Source: Lepiota brunneoincarnata
Lineage: Eukaryota > Basidiomycota > Agaricomycetes > Agaricales > Agaricaceae
Reading direction: 5' to 3'
Length of the DNA stretch: 64,000 nt
Assembly: GCA_023014365.1 (NCBI GenBank)
Contig: JAEBUN010000001.1
Location: 3,410,001 to 3,474,000 of the forward strand
Shown: piece after piece, positions 43,560 to 53,565 of the stretch
Numbering within the stretch: the first letter of the stretch is position 1
How the letters are laid out: the number at the start of each line of letters is the position of its first letter
Notes under the pieces: model-generated
The model's database searches: none
What the model was told of the DNA's origin: nothing
Seen by the model: the letters and a program-made list of their open reading frames with translations, nothing else
Program-made: the position numbers and the translations under genes

Positions 43560-46495
43560 AGAAGGGGCAACAGGTTCAGTCTCCATATCCACTGTACTAC
43601 CAGCAGCAGGAGAGGCAGGGGGTGCAGGGGATGGGATTGTGGGGGTCTGCCTAAGGCCAGTAGTAGAGGAAAGGGCTGCTGCAGCACTAGCTACCTCAGC
43701 CCTGGAAGCCCTAACCTCAGACTTCAAGAAAGTCTGGTGGGCAATGCATCTAGAGATCCAGTCTGGGTTGAACTGGTTATGCCAGAAGGGGCAGCGTTGG
43801 TCATTAGCAGCATGAGCACCACTGCAGTTGCAGCACTTGGAAGCATGAGGGCATGGTTGATCCCTGGAAGTACCAAGGACAGGAGGGGAGGCCTTGGGTC
43901 TGGGTCAACAGCACTGTGCAACCACATGGTGGTTGGACTCCTGGTGGGGGGGCTCATGCACTGGGGACAAGCAGCTGCTTCCTTGTGGCAGACTTTACCA
44001 GAGTGGCCCCAGGCCCAGCAATGGTTGCACTGAGGCACACCAGGATGAGCTTAGGCACATTGAATATGACAGAGAGTATCTCCAATAAATACACTCTGGA
44101 GGTTGACAGCAGCTGCATTTGACCCAGCCTGAGAATCCCAGATCTCAAACCAGACTGTAGCAGAGTCTGCAGAGCAGGAGTTATGCACTGGGCAGGGGGG
44201 GCCAACAAGCTGGAGGTGGGAAGCCAAGGGACATGTTGCAAAGGCAGTAGTAACTGTATCACGGATGGCAGGATAAAAGGCAGGGCCCTCAGTACAGGGA
44301 ACATCAACCAGCTTCAGATAAGACCTGGAGTGGGGGAGGCATATGCTCAGAGCCTTGGTAATGGATGGGACATGGGGAAGGAACTGTACTACAGTATCAA
44401 TGTCAAGCTGAGCAGGAACCCCAGTTGTAGCAAGAGAGATGGTGGCCACTGAGCCTTCAGGGCCATGATAGGAGGACCATATAGCAGATAAGATACAGAA
44501 TTGGGAGGAGACATGTGTGAGACCCTGATTTATCACCAGGACAATGTCTGCAATAGTAGGAGGCTTGGCCTGAGTATACTCAAAGGCAGCCAGGAGCTGT
44601 CTGCAAGTTGGCCCTCTGGTGGTGGACCTAAGGGGAGGATGGGATGGGGCTGGAGGTACAGGTGTGCTAACAATCAGCTTATCCACCCTAGTAAGATGGG
44701 AGGGGGAGGTAGCCTTGGGAGGGGGAGGAGGGTGCTGCAAAGCAGAAACTGTAAGGGGACTGGCTAGTTTTCCCCCCCTTATGCAAGGTATGTCTAGAGG
44801 TCTGTGGTAAGGCATCTGGGTTTGGCCACCCTAGCTGATGCCCGATGTCAAGCCTGGCCTTATCCTTTGGCCACTCCCATCCCTGAGCCTGGCCCTGTGT
44901 ACAATTCTAAGTTGTTGTATATTGTTTGTGCATGATATTTTTGGTAGTCTATGTAGTGTTTGGTTACCCAGTCTGTGCGCAGACCGTTGCTGTACTTAAG
45001 TAGCACGTGTGCCAATTACGATCAGCACTCAAATATTAAATTGGTTCCAGCCTCTTCGCTTCCCTAACAGAAACCATGTGCTCAATCTCCTGATCAGAGA
45101 GATGAGGGAAGGTGCAAGCAATAGCCAGGGCAGAGGGCCTATTACTGCCAGAAGAAGCAGCAACTGAAGCATAGGAACCAGAAGGAACCTGGGGCTGAGT
45201 AGCCAAGGGAGGAGGAGGGGGAAGGGAAGAAGGGAGGCTAGCAGAAGGTGTTCTGGCAGATGGCAAACCACCTGCCAAAGGAGGTACAACAGATAGTAAA
45301 CCACCTGTTGCCAGTAGACCAGAAGATGGAGCCCCAGCAGCACAGGGTGCAGCAGCAGGAGCAGGTATAGCCTTAGCAGGCCTCTGCTTATGTGGTTTGC
45401 TCCTGTGCTAATCCAGCTTGTTGGCCAGGGGGACACTTGGGGAGGTGAAGGTGAAGCAACCCAGTACCCAGACTTGCAGTAGGAGGCACAGGGCCCCCCA
45501 TGCCAGGAGTTGACAAGTCAAGCCCTAGGGGCTTGAGTCAGAGAGTGAGAAGACACCAAATCACCCCCTAGAAGAGTGTGATGCCTGGTTACTAACTGGT
45601 TTAACCTATCCATCAACTTACCATCCAGTCCCAACTCCACCACCACCTGAAGCAGTGGATCTGGGCCAGAAAGAGAGGAGAAGCCAGAAGAGGTCAAGAG
45701 CCTAGCCTTATGAGCAGAGAACCAAGAAGTAATAGTAGCCAGAGAGAACTCAGCAGCCCTTAAGTCATCCTCAAAGGTGCTGTCCAGACCAGGAAGGGAG
45801 ACAGGTATAGAAAGAGAGGACCATCTGGCTCCAGGGAGTGCCAGGAGGGGCAGAAGGAACAGGAATGTCAGCCCAGGAGGGGCAGGGAGTGGAGGATGAG
45901 AGCCAGAGCCAGGAAGAGAGCTGGAGACCTAGCCAGAGACAGAACCAGAGACCAAACCAGGGACAGAGACATCCAGGAAGGACCCAGAGGGACCAGATGA
46001 GACAGCCTGTACAAGTACAAGGGGGGTAGGGGAGCAGCCAGGGAGAGAGGATGGGCAGGTAGGCTGAGAATGGACCAGGGGGTTACCTGCAGGTGGCTGG
46101 GGGAGAAGAGGGGCAGGGAGGGGGGCAGAACCATCCCAAGGGATACTGGAGGAGCCAGACAGACTAGGAAGAGTGCCCTGGCCCACCACAAAGAGATTAG
46201 GAGAGGCAGGGGGCAGAGGCAGGACAGCCTTGGGGGTGGTAGAAGAATCAGCTGTAGAGAGCTGACCAGAGGGGGCAGAGGCCTGAAACTCAGGATTCTC
46301 AAAGAGGTTCCTAGACCTCTTAAAAGGCCTAGGGTCCCCAGTTGAGACAGGCTGAGGGAGGGAAGGAAAAAGTGCCACATCATCAGGAGGAGTTGTTGGT
46401 CTGGGGAGTGAGGGAGAGGAGGGAGGGGGAAAAAGAGCACCAGGGGTTAGTGAAGAGGGCATAGACATGCTGAAGAAGGTTCCTAGAGGGTCCAA
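43560..46495 (-). pseudogene. LINE ORF1 (Gag-like), interrupted by a solo LTR
   Basis: Starts at ATG 46495 with a Pro/Ser-rich N-terminus; an in-frame TAG lies near 45929. The middle reaches SYASVAASSGSNRPSALA near 45180. The solo LTR at 44750-45069 then interrupts it, and the frame resumes exactly at the duplicated GAAAC site. The C-terminal part has CCHC knuckles (CNHCWAWGHSGKVC near 44020) and, in another frame, CCNCSGAHAANDQRCPFW near 43820. A frame change occurs near 44050. ORF1 proteins bind element RNA. Confidence 0.82.
44750..45069 (+). mobile_element. solo LTR, 320 bp, TSD GAAAC
   Basis: Ends are TGTAAGGGGACT and TTCCCTAACA, forming a short imperfect inverted repeat. The five-base duplication GAAAC lies at 44745-44749 and 45070-45074. 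Removing the LTR and one GAAAC restores the host ORF1 frame. The plus orientation is favoured by a TTAA-type box near 44993 and AATATTAAATT near the end. It does not match the other LTRs in the window, so its parent element is unknown. Confidence 0.88.
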
Positions 46496-46549
46496 AGACT
46501 ACCACACAAGCTTTCAAAAAACAGTGGTGGTGGTAAGAGGTCAAGAAGG

Positions 46550-46671
46550 GATGCAGTGGCAGCTGTATGGATGTGTTTTTTGTGTATGAGGGTGGTATTG
46601 GCTGTTTCAATGCATGTACTGCAGGTGGGGTAAGGCAGGGGAAGCAGCTGGATGGCAGTGGCAGTAGCTAT
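46550..46671 (+). repeat. minisatellite unit, unit B part 3
   Basis: Begins ATGCAGTGGCAGCTGTATGG and ends GGCAGTGGCAGTAGCTAT where the LTR X starts. Confidence 0.8.
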
Positions 46672-49026
46672 TGAAAAGTGGATTACTTTACAAGATTGAA
46701 AATGAAGCTTGTAAACAAGTTTGCTAATTCCGACTTTATAAGTTCATGGGGGAGAGGTTGTTGCAAATCTCCAGAAATATATTCAATTCTAATGTTTTTA
46801 GGGTTTTGGTAAGTTATTCTCTTAGTCGCCAACTAGATAGACAGTTGTCCTATCTGAATACAATGGGAACTTTAATGATCGTTACTATATAATATGTTAA
46901 CTAATATCTTCATGATTCAATAAGTCAGGCAAAATGCAAGCTTTTGCAATCAGTGAGCCTCCATAGACCTAGCAGACAGCATGTTCTAATGGGCCCTAGT
47001 GTACTACATCCTTTTCTCTTGACAATACTATAAATTTACACCACCCAGTGAGACAGGCTTTTGACAAGCTCCTGTAGTAAGTGTCTTTAAGCTAGTAGGC
47101 CTAGTGGACAGCATTATCTAATGGGCCCTAGCGCACTACAGCTTCTGATCAATGCAATAAAACTTTATACTACTCAGCAAGACAGGCTTCTTGCCACACA
47201 ACAACCCTCTGCCCTCCGACTCGGCCCCGACTTACTCTGACCGCAACCCACTGCCCCGATCATGCGACCACCTCCACACGTGCCGTGGTCACCTGACCCT
47301 TGGTGTCTCTAGCTCCAGTCTCCATTTCCCGTCCGTAGTCAAGATACATTATCGGTCTCCATACCTGTACTGGTTTCCATTCCATCCGTAATCTGTTCGT
47401 AATCCGTTGTAACTATATCGGCCTCTGCTTCGCTCCGCACGTAATCAGTACAAGTTATAGTTCGTAAGGCCAGTAGTATATATACTGTAGGTACTTGGCT
47501 TGTACTCCTCAGTCTGATAATCGAATCGAGCAGCGGACCAGCTCCCTGTTCTCTATCCTCTCCTCTCTTCTGCCTTGCTCCACTTCGGCCCCAACTTCCT
47601 GAAATACAGACTAGGACAGTAGGAGGGCACAGCACATACGCTGAGGCCGCAAGTCCAACCCCCCGCCCGACGTACTCCACCTCAGTCCCGAAGGCTCCTG
47701 CAGTAAGTATCTTTAAACTAGATAGACCTAGTAGATAGCGTTTTCAACAGGCCCTAGCATACTATGTTCGCTTCTCAATTAAACATCTCTACAATTCAAT
47801 GGTATACTTCTGAGGCAAGGCCTCTAAGAGGAACCCAAAGAAACAGAAGTTAGTGAACTTTCTACTTAAGAACAGAAGAGTCATGTCAACTCATATTCAG
47901 TTCTCAAGTCAAGCAGAAGGATCTGTCAATATCTCAATCATTTCAAAGGGTCTGATTTTAAAGAGTATAACTCTTTAAGTCTCTGGTGGTCTATGACTGA
48001 AGAAAATCACGTAAAATTGCTTTATATTCCTATCCTAATCAACCATACAATCAGGGGGGGAAATAGGCAAGTGGTTTCTTGCCTCCCCTGTAATTTACAG
48101 ACAAGATTTATAACAATATACAATTAACTTATGGGTATACCTAAAACAAGCCTTCAGCTTTCATCATTTGATTGTCTCCTCATCATTTAGGAGCATCATT
48201 CTAGGAGTTCCAATATCAGCAACATAATTTGCTCTCAGGAACTTGCTTCCTAAATGCCTAGCTATTTATATCACAGCCAGTTGGGTTAGCAAGTTTCCTT
48301 GCTAATGTTTATCTGTAGGTTTTATTTTATTCTTGGATTCTCCACACCTGAGTTCTTAACCCTAATGTTCTAAAGTCCACTTCTGTAGTCTTCAGGCAGT
48401 AGACTAATACTAGAATTAATTAGCTTATTCCATTCTTATCAATCTTCATTTTCTAGTTCATCATTTCTGATCTCTTTTTGTTTCTATGAGAGAGCATCCT
48501 TCCCTGAGTACCCTCTTGGATACCCCTATCCAATCCCTTAGGTTTCAATATCATCAGAACCATTCCAAGGGAACATTCTCACCAGGACATTAGCTAATCC
48601 CTACATTCTTTTGTCAAGATTCACTCCTGGACCTGTTGTTATGGTTAGGTACCATCCAAATGACATAGGTGTTATGACTTGTCCACTTTCTAGGGCAGAA
48701 GTAAAGAAATGGGTCTTTTGTGCAGTCATGAGTATCTTAACTAATATCTTAGTTAACACAGTATTGGATACAATGCTCAGGTACATTCATCCCAGAGTCA
48801 TTCTTCCATAGCCTTATCACTAATAAGTTAGTTAACATCACTTTTACTTTGTCTGGGTGTTCCGGTTCTGTTTCTGAGATGTCTGCCTTCACATATTTTA
48901 GATAGTATTCTAATCTCTCACACCCAGTGTCTGACCATGGCCATATACTGATATTATTTGGTAACAGAGAGTTAGTTACTTTATTAGCTAGTGATTTCAC
49001 AAATGAAATGATTTTGTGGCACAACA
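46672..49026 (-). mobile_element. LTR X, complete solo copy (2,355 bp with nested fragment)
   Basis: On the minus strand it starts TGTTGTGCCACAAAATC (49026) and ends CCACTTTTCA (46672). Its last 1.2 kb, less a 504 bp insertion, is the reverse complement of 1-710, including the three ~131 bp repeats. Flanks CTAT (46668-46671) and CCAT (49027-49030) look like a four-base target duplication with one transition. The part from 47880 to 49026 is AT-rich and non-coding; a G7 tract lies near 48053. Confidence 0.7.
47190..47693 (+). mobile_element. fragment of the Gypsy LTR nested in LTR X
   Basis: Matches about 7188-7680 of the Gypsy 3' LTR in the plus orientation, with the TATA-like box kept near 47477. 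Both LTR ends are missing (about 73 and 95 bp), and no target duplication is seen, so it was not inserted as an intact LTR. It splits LTR X within its repeat array. Confidence 0.8.
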
Positions 49027-49240
49027 CCATCTCTATGTGTTTTTGGAGGTAGGATAAGTCAGTAGAGGGGTGAGGGACAGGGGGTGTAGACTGAGCTGCA
49101 GGTGGGGTAAGGCAGGGGGAGTAGCTGGATGGCAGTGGTAGCCATATGGATGTGTTTTTGGAGGTAGGATAAGTCAGTAGAGGGGTGAGGGACTGGAGGT
49201 GTAGACTTAGCTGAGGAGGTAGCCACTGGGGGTGACAGCA
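49027..49240 (+). repeat. minisatellite units, unit B part 4
   Basis: Nearly two units, beginning CCATCTCTATGTGTTTTTGG, then continuing into sequence matching unit A from about 11530. Confidence 0.85.
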
Positions 49241-50143
49241 GCCAAGGGGGAAAGAGAATAAAATATACCAAGCCACAAGTGGCTTGTTACACAGTGCATG
49301 CCCACCACAAACTCTCCTCCAGAGAGAAGACACTCTACAGCACCCTTCAATGTGTAGAGAGGTGGGGGCTTCTGCTCAAATGCACACCCTACATTGCCAG
49401 ACAAGATGGCAATATTTGAGGAGCACAGAATACCTCACCCACAAAAGTGGGGAAGGAGCCATCTTGATCTCACCTGCATACCATGTCACACATAGTCACC
49501 TCCACTGCTGGTGTGCACAGCAGTTTCAGCTTCCATGATACAGGATGTTGGTGACATGGAGTTCAAGGGGCTGGGAAAATTGTTTCACAAGCAAGTACTT
49601 ACTTTATAGGTTTGTTTGTTTGTTTGTTTGTTGGGACCCATTTGGGATCAGCTCATGGTCATAAATGTGTACTTTATGGCTCCTATCCAACCTTCCACTA
49701 GCAAGTCAGCAAAGAAAATCCAGGAATGGGGGAGGAATAAGAAAAAAAGGTACCACAAAAATGAGGGACTAGTAGCATACATGAGAGCAAAATTCCATGC
49801 ACAGAAAAACTCATTTTAACTTACGACATGTTAGTCTGAGCCTCCTGGGTTAAATTTAAGTCAACTAACAGATATTAAAAAGCCCAATCCTTGGAGAAAT
49901 CACAAGTGAGAACAGATGAGTCTTGAAGAAAGAGAATGAAGCAGAGGAAAGGCATATCACACAAATTCTCACTGTTGCTAGTCTCTGTCCTTGTGAGCCA
50001 GTCTTACGCACCTTTGCTTCTTTATTTTTATTCAAGTCATTGCCCAGATGTTATTGACTGCAATGTAACAAACCTGGAGCCATCAAAAAAGATCATGTCA
50101 AAATCCAAACCCAGTCCCAAGCATTTCACCAAGCCTGCAACTA
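49241..50143 (+). repeat. unit B, uninverted part of the TET/JBP-side paralogue
   Basis: Colinear with 11530-12439 of unit A, including the basic segment from ATG 49676 and the frame 49936-50143. It stops after GCCTGCAACTAC, where unit A continues with ATATCATCAATAACC. Confidence 0.85.
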
Positions 50144-51197
50144 CCATTGAGGACTAGCAGCATACCAAATGACCCTGATATACCAGACATTTTGAGCACA
50201 AGCGGTGGGTGAACAGGAGTTACAGAAACTGTAAAGGCAAAGTAAGATGTTACACCTTCCCGATCATGAGTACGTCCTCTGTTAATGGCTATGCTACATC
50301 TAGGGTTGTTCACCATTCCTGGCTCACTAGCAATACCAAAGTTGACTTGGATCTCTAATGCTAATACCAGTGTTTACATCTTTTTTTGGGGACTGCTCAA
50401 CACCAGCTTCCAAAATGCCTCTCATCTCTACAGGGTTTGTACTGCTGCCAGTTCACTTCCTGCCACCATGCAACCATTGTCTGATGTGAAGGATGGTGAA
50501 CCCTATCAACAGATAGCCAGGAACTACATCCATGCCTCACTCTAAAGCCCTGTGAGCCCAACTGCAAGTCAATTATAGGATTTGGTGAATCCCTCCATGC
50601 ATCATATAATATACCAAAATAACTCAGCAGGCAGAAAGACTCTTCTTCCAGCAGAATACAGGCAAAAAGCCACCACAACTGAGGACCAAGTACCCTTGTG
50701 ATTTCTTATAATATATCCAATAGTTTGGCACATTTTTCATCTACTCCTGCTCAATCATATGCACCTCCATACCAGCTGGAATGGCACTACCCCATTAAAA
50801 CATTGTCAAGATACTACAACTATTCCCAAAATTAACTTCTAAACAATGATTACCTAGAGGTGACATCCCCAACTACAACCCACAATACTCAGCTTGAGCT
50901 TTGTAGACAATTGCTTGCCGTTCTTGCCCTTGGTACACCTAGCTACAAATATTGGTTTAGATAAATATCTTAGCCAGCCACTGATTTGTAAATTCATCCA
51001 TATACAATTTTCCAGCAGTGGCCCACTCCCATGCCCACTCATGGGCCACTCAATCTGTAGATTGGGCATATTATTGAATAGAACCTGATTAGTGTATAAC
51101 ATCTATTATAGGTACAGAGACAATAAACTAATTCTCTCTCAGTCATTGCAACAGATTCTAGATCTTTTAAGTTGATCTGTGTCATAAACAGATCCTT
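50144..51197. other. inverted segment, part without unit A counterpart
   Basis: Lies within the inversion. Short frames on both strands show no recognised domain. In the original orientation this would follow the TET/JBP-like relic. Confidence 0.4.
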
Positions 51198-51960
51198 TTA
51201 TTGTGTCAGACTTGGTTCTAAAACATGTGATGGGTACTGAGTGTACAAATGAATCTGATTCTTATAACTATTCTTTTGTACCCCTGATTCATAGGACCGA
51301 TTCTGGCAGGTCTCAGGTGTTACTAGGAGGTCATAACATGTCCAGTGTGCTCCCCTATTCTTATGGCTTTCAGTGTTTCTGTTAAGGATTACTGTTATCC
51401 CTGAGAAGCAGGAATGCCACTCATCAGCATACTCTGTTGTTTCAGGTAACATGCACAGTTTTGATAAGGATGCTTGACCTGATTCATAGAGAGTAGGGTG
51501 TGTGAGCGTGAGTGCCTTGTTGAGAAGCTCAGTTGAAGGCCAAATCATCTTGAGCCACTCCTTGCTACTGGTGTTTTTTTTTATTGTACTAGAGGTTACC
51601 AGTCTCACCTTGGAACTATTCTGGTAATAAGTGTAGAGCATGAGTTGGGTGTGTAGTATCAGTAATGAGAGGATACACACTGCATGTCCAGCAGGAATCC
51701 AACCTGGTGAGAAGTTCAGGACACCTCTAGTCATCTTCTGACCTGGGACTTGAAGAAATGATGCAGGGTCATTTCTCCAAGTCTGAGCCTGGCCCAAACA
51801 CCACTTGAGTTGAGGTTGAATAAATTCTGTTGCCCTGAGGAGATTATCCTGTTTCAATACTATAAGCTACACTTCATAATAGTTGTACAATGAATGTTAT
51901 ACCTGATGATTCTGGGGTAAGAGGTTGGGTAAATACCATACCAATATATTTCCTTGGTTA
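51198..51960 (-). pseudogene. TET/JBP-like dioxygenase relic, unit B (inverted, HxD lost)
   Basis: The minus strand from 51960 matches unit A from about 12451 to 13100. One frame starting at ATG 51857 is open through the core: FSPGWIPAGHAV, TSSKEWLKMIWPS, FSGITVILNR and CYDLLV, longer than in unit A. The metal-binding motif reads H-K-N where unit A has H-K-D, so an iron ligand is lost by one G-to-A change. After CYDLLV the sequence is unrelated, so the distal His and the 2-oxoglutarate Arg are absent. It cannot be an active enzyme. Confidence 0.6.
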
Positions 51961-52147
51961 TTAATGACACTTTTCTTGATTGTTGTTTGTTTGACCGCAA
52001 TATTGATGCTGCTTTTGCCTCATGCAGGGTTCATTCGGTGGAGAAATCATCATCAAGGGTAAATGCCAGTGAGGATAACCTGAGCCTCATAGAAATGGAA
52101 CAGCCCACCAGGTGCATACATACTGTGGGCAGCAGCCAACCTGTAGA

Positions 52148-52255
52148 CTTTGAGAGAATCTACCATTGGTTGGCCAGTGATCCCAGCCCCACTCAAACTT
52201 GGAGAATCTACCATTGGTTGGCCACAATCCCAGCCCCACTTGCCATTGGATAATG
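52148..52255 (+). repeat. tandem repeat, ~48 bp, two units
   Basis: AGAATCTACCATTGGTTGGC followed by CCCAGCCCCACT occurs twice in tandem. Confidence 0.8.
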
Positions 52256-52527
52256 GTCCTAGTACCCAAACCAACTCCAAAGAATGTACAACATCTACCC
52301 TTGGGGAAGAAGATGCTTTGAAAGGAGTATGTCCTGACACATCTGAAATTCTTGTTAGGCATGTGCATGTTCATTTCATGGGCTTACCGTAATCAGCTCA
52401 CTCAATTCCGCCCTCTAGTGCTCAAGCAGCTGCCCAGTTGGCAAATGGCAGAGGGATTCATTGGTGGCTTACCACAGTCCATAGTATGGATGGTGTCCTT
52501 CAATTAGCAGACAAGTTCTCTGATTGC

Positions 52528-53109
52528 TCATTCAATCATGATATTGATAAGGTGTTTGCTAAGGTTGAAATGAATAGTTAGACATTTATCTAATCTACTT
52601 CCCATTTCTTGCGTGGCAACATCTCCCATACTTCTGAATGTTGGGTATTGTAGTCTGTGCCCCTTTCTCTCTGGCTGCTTGCAAAACTCGAATGATAGGC
52701 CCACTGCATACATTAACAATCTAAACTCCATACCAGCTAGAAATGCCCAATTGCACTGTGAAGGGCCCCATGAGGCAAAATGGCCCTGATGAGGCACACC
52801 TAGTAGACAGACATGGTATAGTGATGTCCACACCAATGATAACTGAGCTCCTGGCATAAGAAGACTCACCTGGAAGAGCACAGGATACTTGGTCTTCCCA
52901 GAATCATCCATTCTTGGGGGACAAATCTCCTTGACATTCAGCTCTACATGGTGGTCAGCTTTATCCAGTCCACAAAAAACTTGGCCATACTCACCATACC
53001 CATCACTAACAATCACAGAATGAGTGACAGTTGGTGCTTCATATTCTCTTGTGATGTTTTGCAAGTAATTGTTGGTGTTGAGTATGTAGTTGAAGTCTGC
53101 GAACAACAT
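52528..53109 (-). CDS. unrecognised open frame, 193 residues
   Basis: Starts at ATG 53109 and runs open to 52528. The N-terminal half is hydrophilic (SDGYGEYGQVFCGLD, NVKEICPPRMDDSGKTKYP); the second half contains hydrophobic stretches with Cys and Trp. Similar composition continues upstream of the ATG (to about 53150), so it may be an exon of a larger relic. No family was recognised. Confidence 0.3.
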   Translation of the reverse strand: MLFADFNYILNTNNYLQNITREYEAPTVTHSVIVSDGYGEYGQVFCGLDKADHHVELNVKEICPPRMDDSGKTKYPVLFQVSLLMPGAQLSLVWTSLYHVCLLGVPHQGHFASWGPSQCNWAFLAGMEFRLLMYAVGLSFEFCKQPERKGHRLQYPTFRSMGDVATQEMGSRLDKCLTIHFNLSKHLINIMIE

Positions 53110-53565
53110 TCAGCAGGTTTTGAAAACACTGAGTTATGGAGATCTCACTGGAATTGTTGGTCTGGATTACTTCTGCCATGGTACACCTGGCCCATCATAA
53201 CCCAACACATAGAATCCTGCTTGTGGAGAAAAGTCAGCAGCATACCATGCCTGTTTGCTGGTGTCAGTTAAAGGTGTTGGCTCTGTTGAACTGGATGAGC
53301 TGAGTGTGGGGATTGGAGTTGAATAAATATGTTGTTTGATTGATGAAGGATTAGCTGCCTCAAAGTATTTACATGTAAATTGATCAATACTTTGCAGTTA
53401 TTGATGTGCACAGACTCACATGAGGCCTTTCTTTTTGTCAACAGCTTTAATACCCCCTGTCACCTCCCACTTGCCAGAGGTGAGGAAGTGTGGTGTATCA
53501 GAATTAGCTGAACTGAACAACACAATATGATTATAACCCTCAGTAGTGGGGACAATATTAAGATA

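Larger units (their letters stand above)
39553..46549 (-). mobile_element. Tad-like non-LTR retrotransposon (LINE), full span but decayed
   Basis: The 3' end is a 16-nt A tract (T at 39553-39568), the 5' end is near 46549. An imprecise target duplication GCAGTGGCAGC lies at both edges. ORF1 (46495-43560) and ORF2 (43422-39734) are present in order. The element interrupts a minisatellite unit and is itself interrupted by a 320 bp solo LTR. Confidence 0.88.

Noticed and set aside
45029..45436. Leu-rich minus-strand frame as a membrane protein
   Set aside because: It is an alternative frame of LINE ORF1 and runs into the solo LTR.
48611..48811. Short plus-strand frame within LTR X as a gene
   Set aside because: Isolated, no recognised motif, and inside sequence bounded as an LTR.
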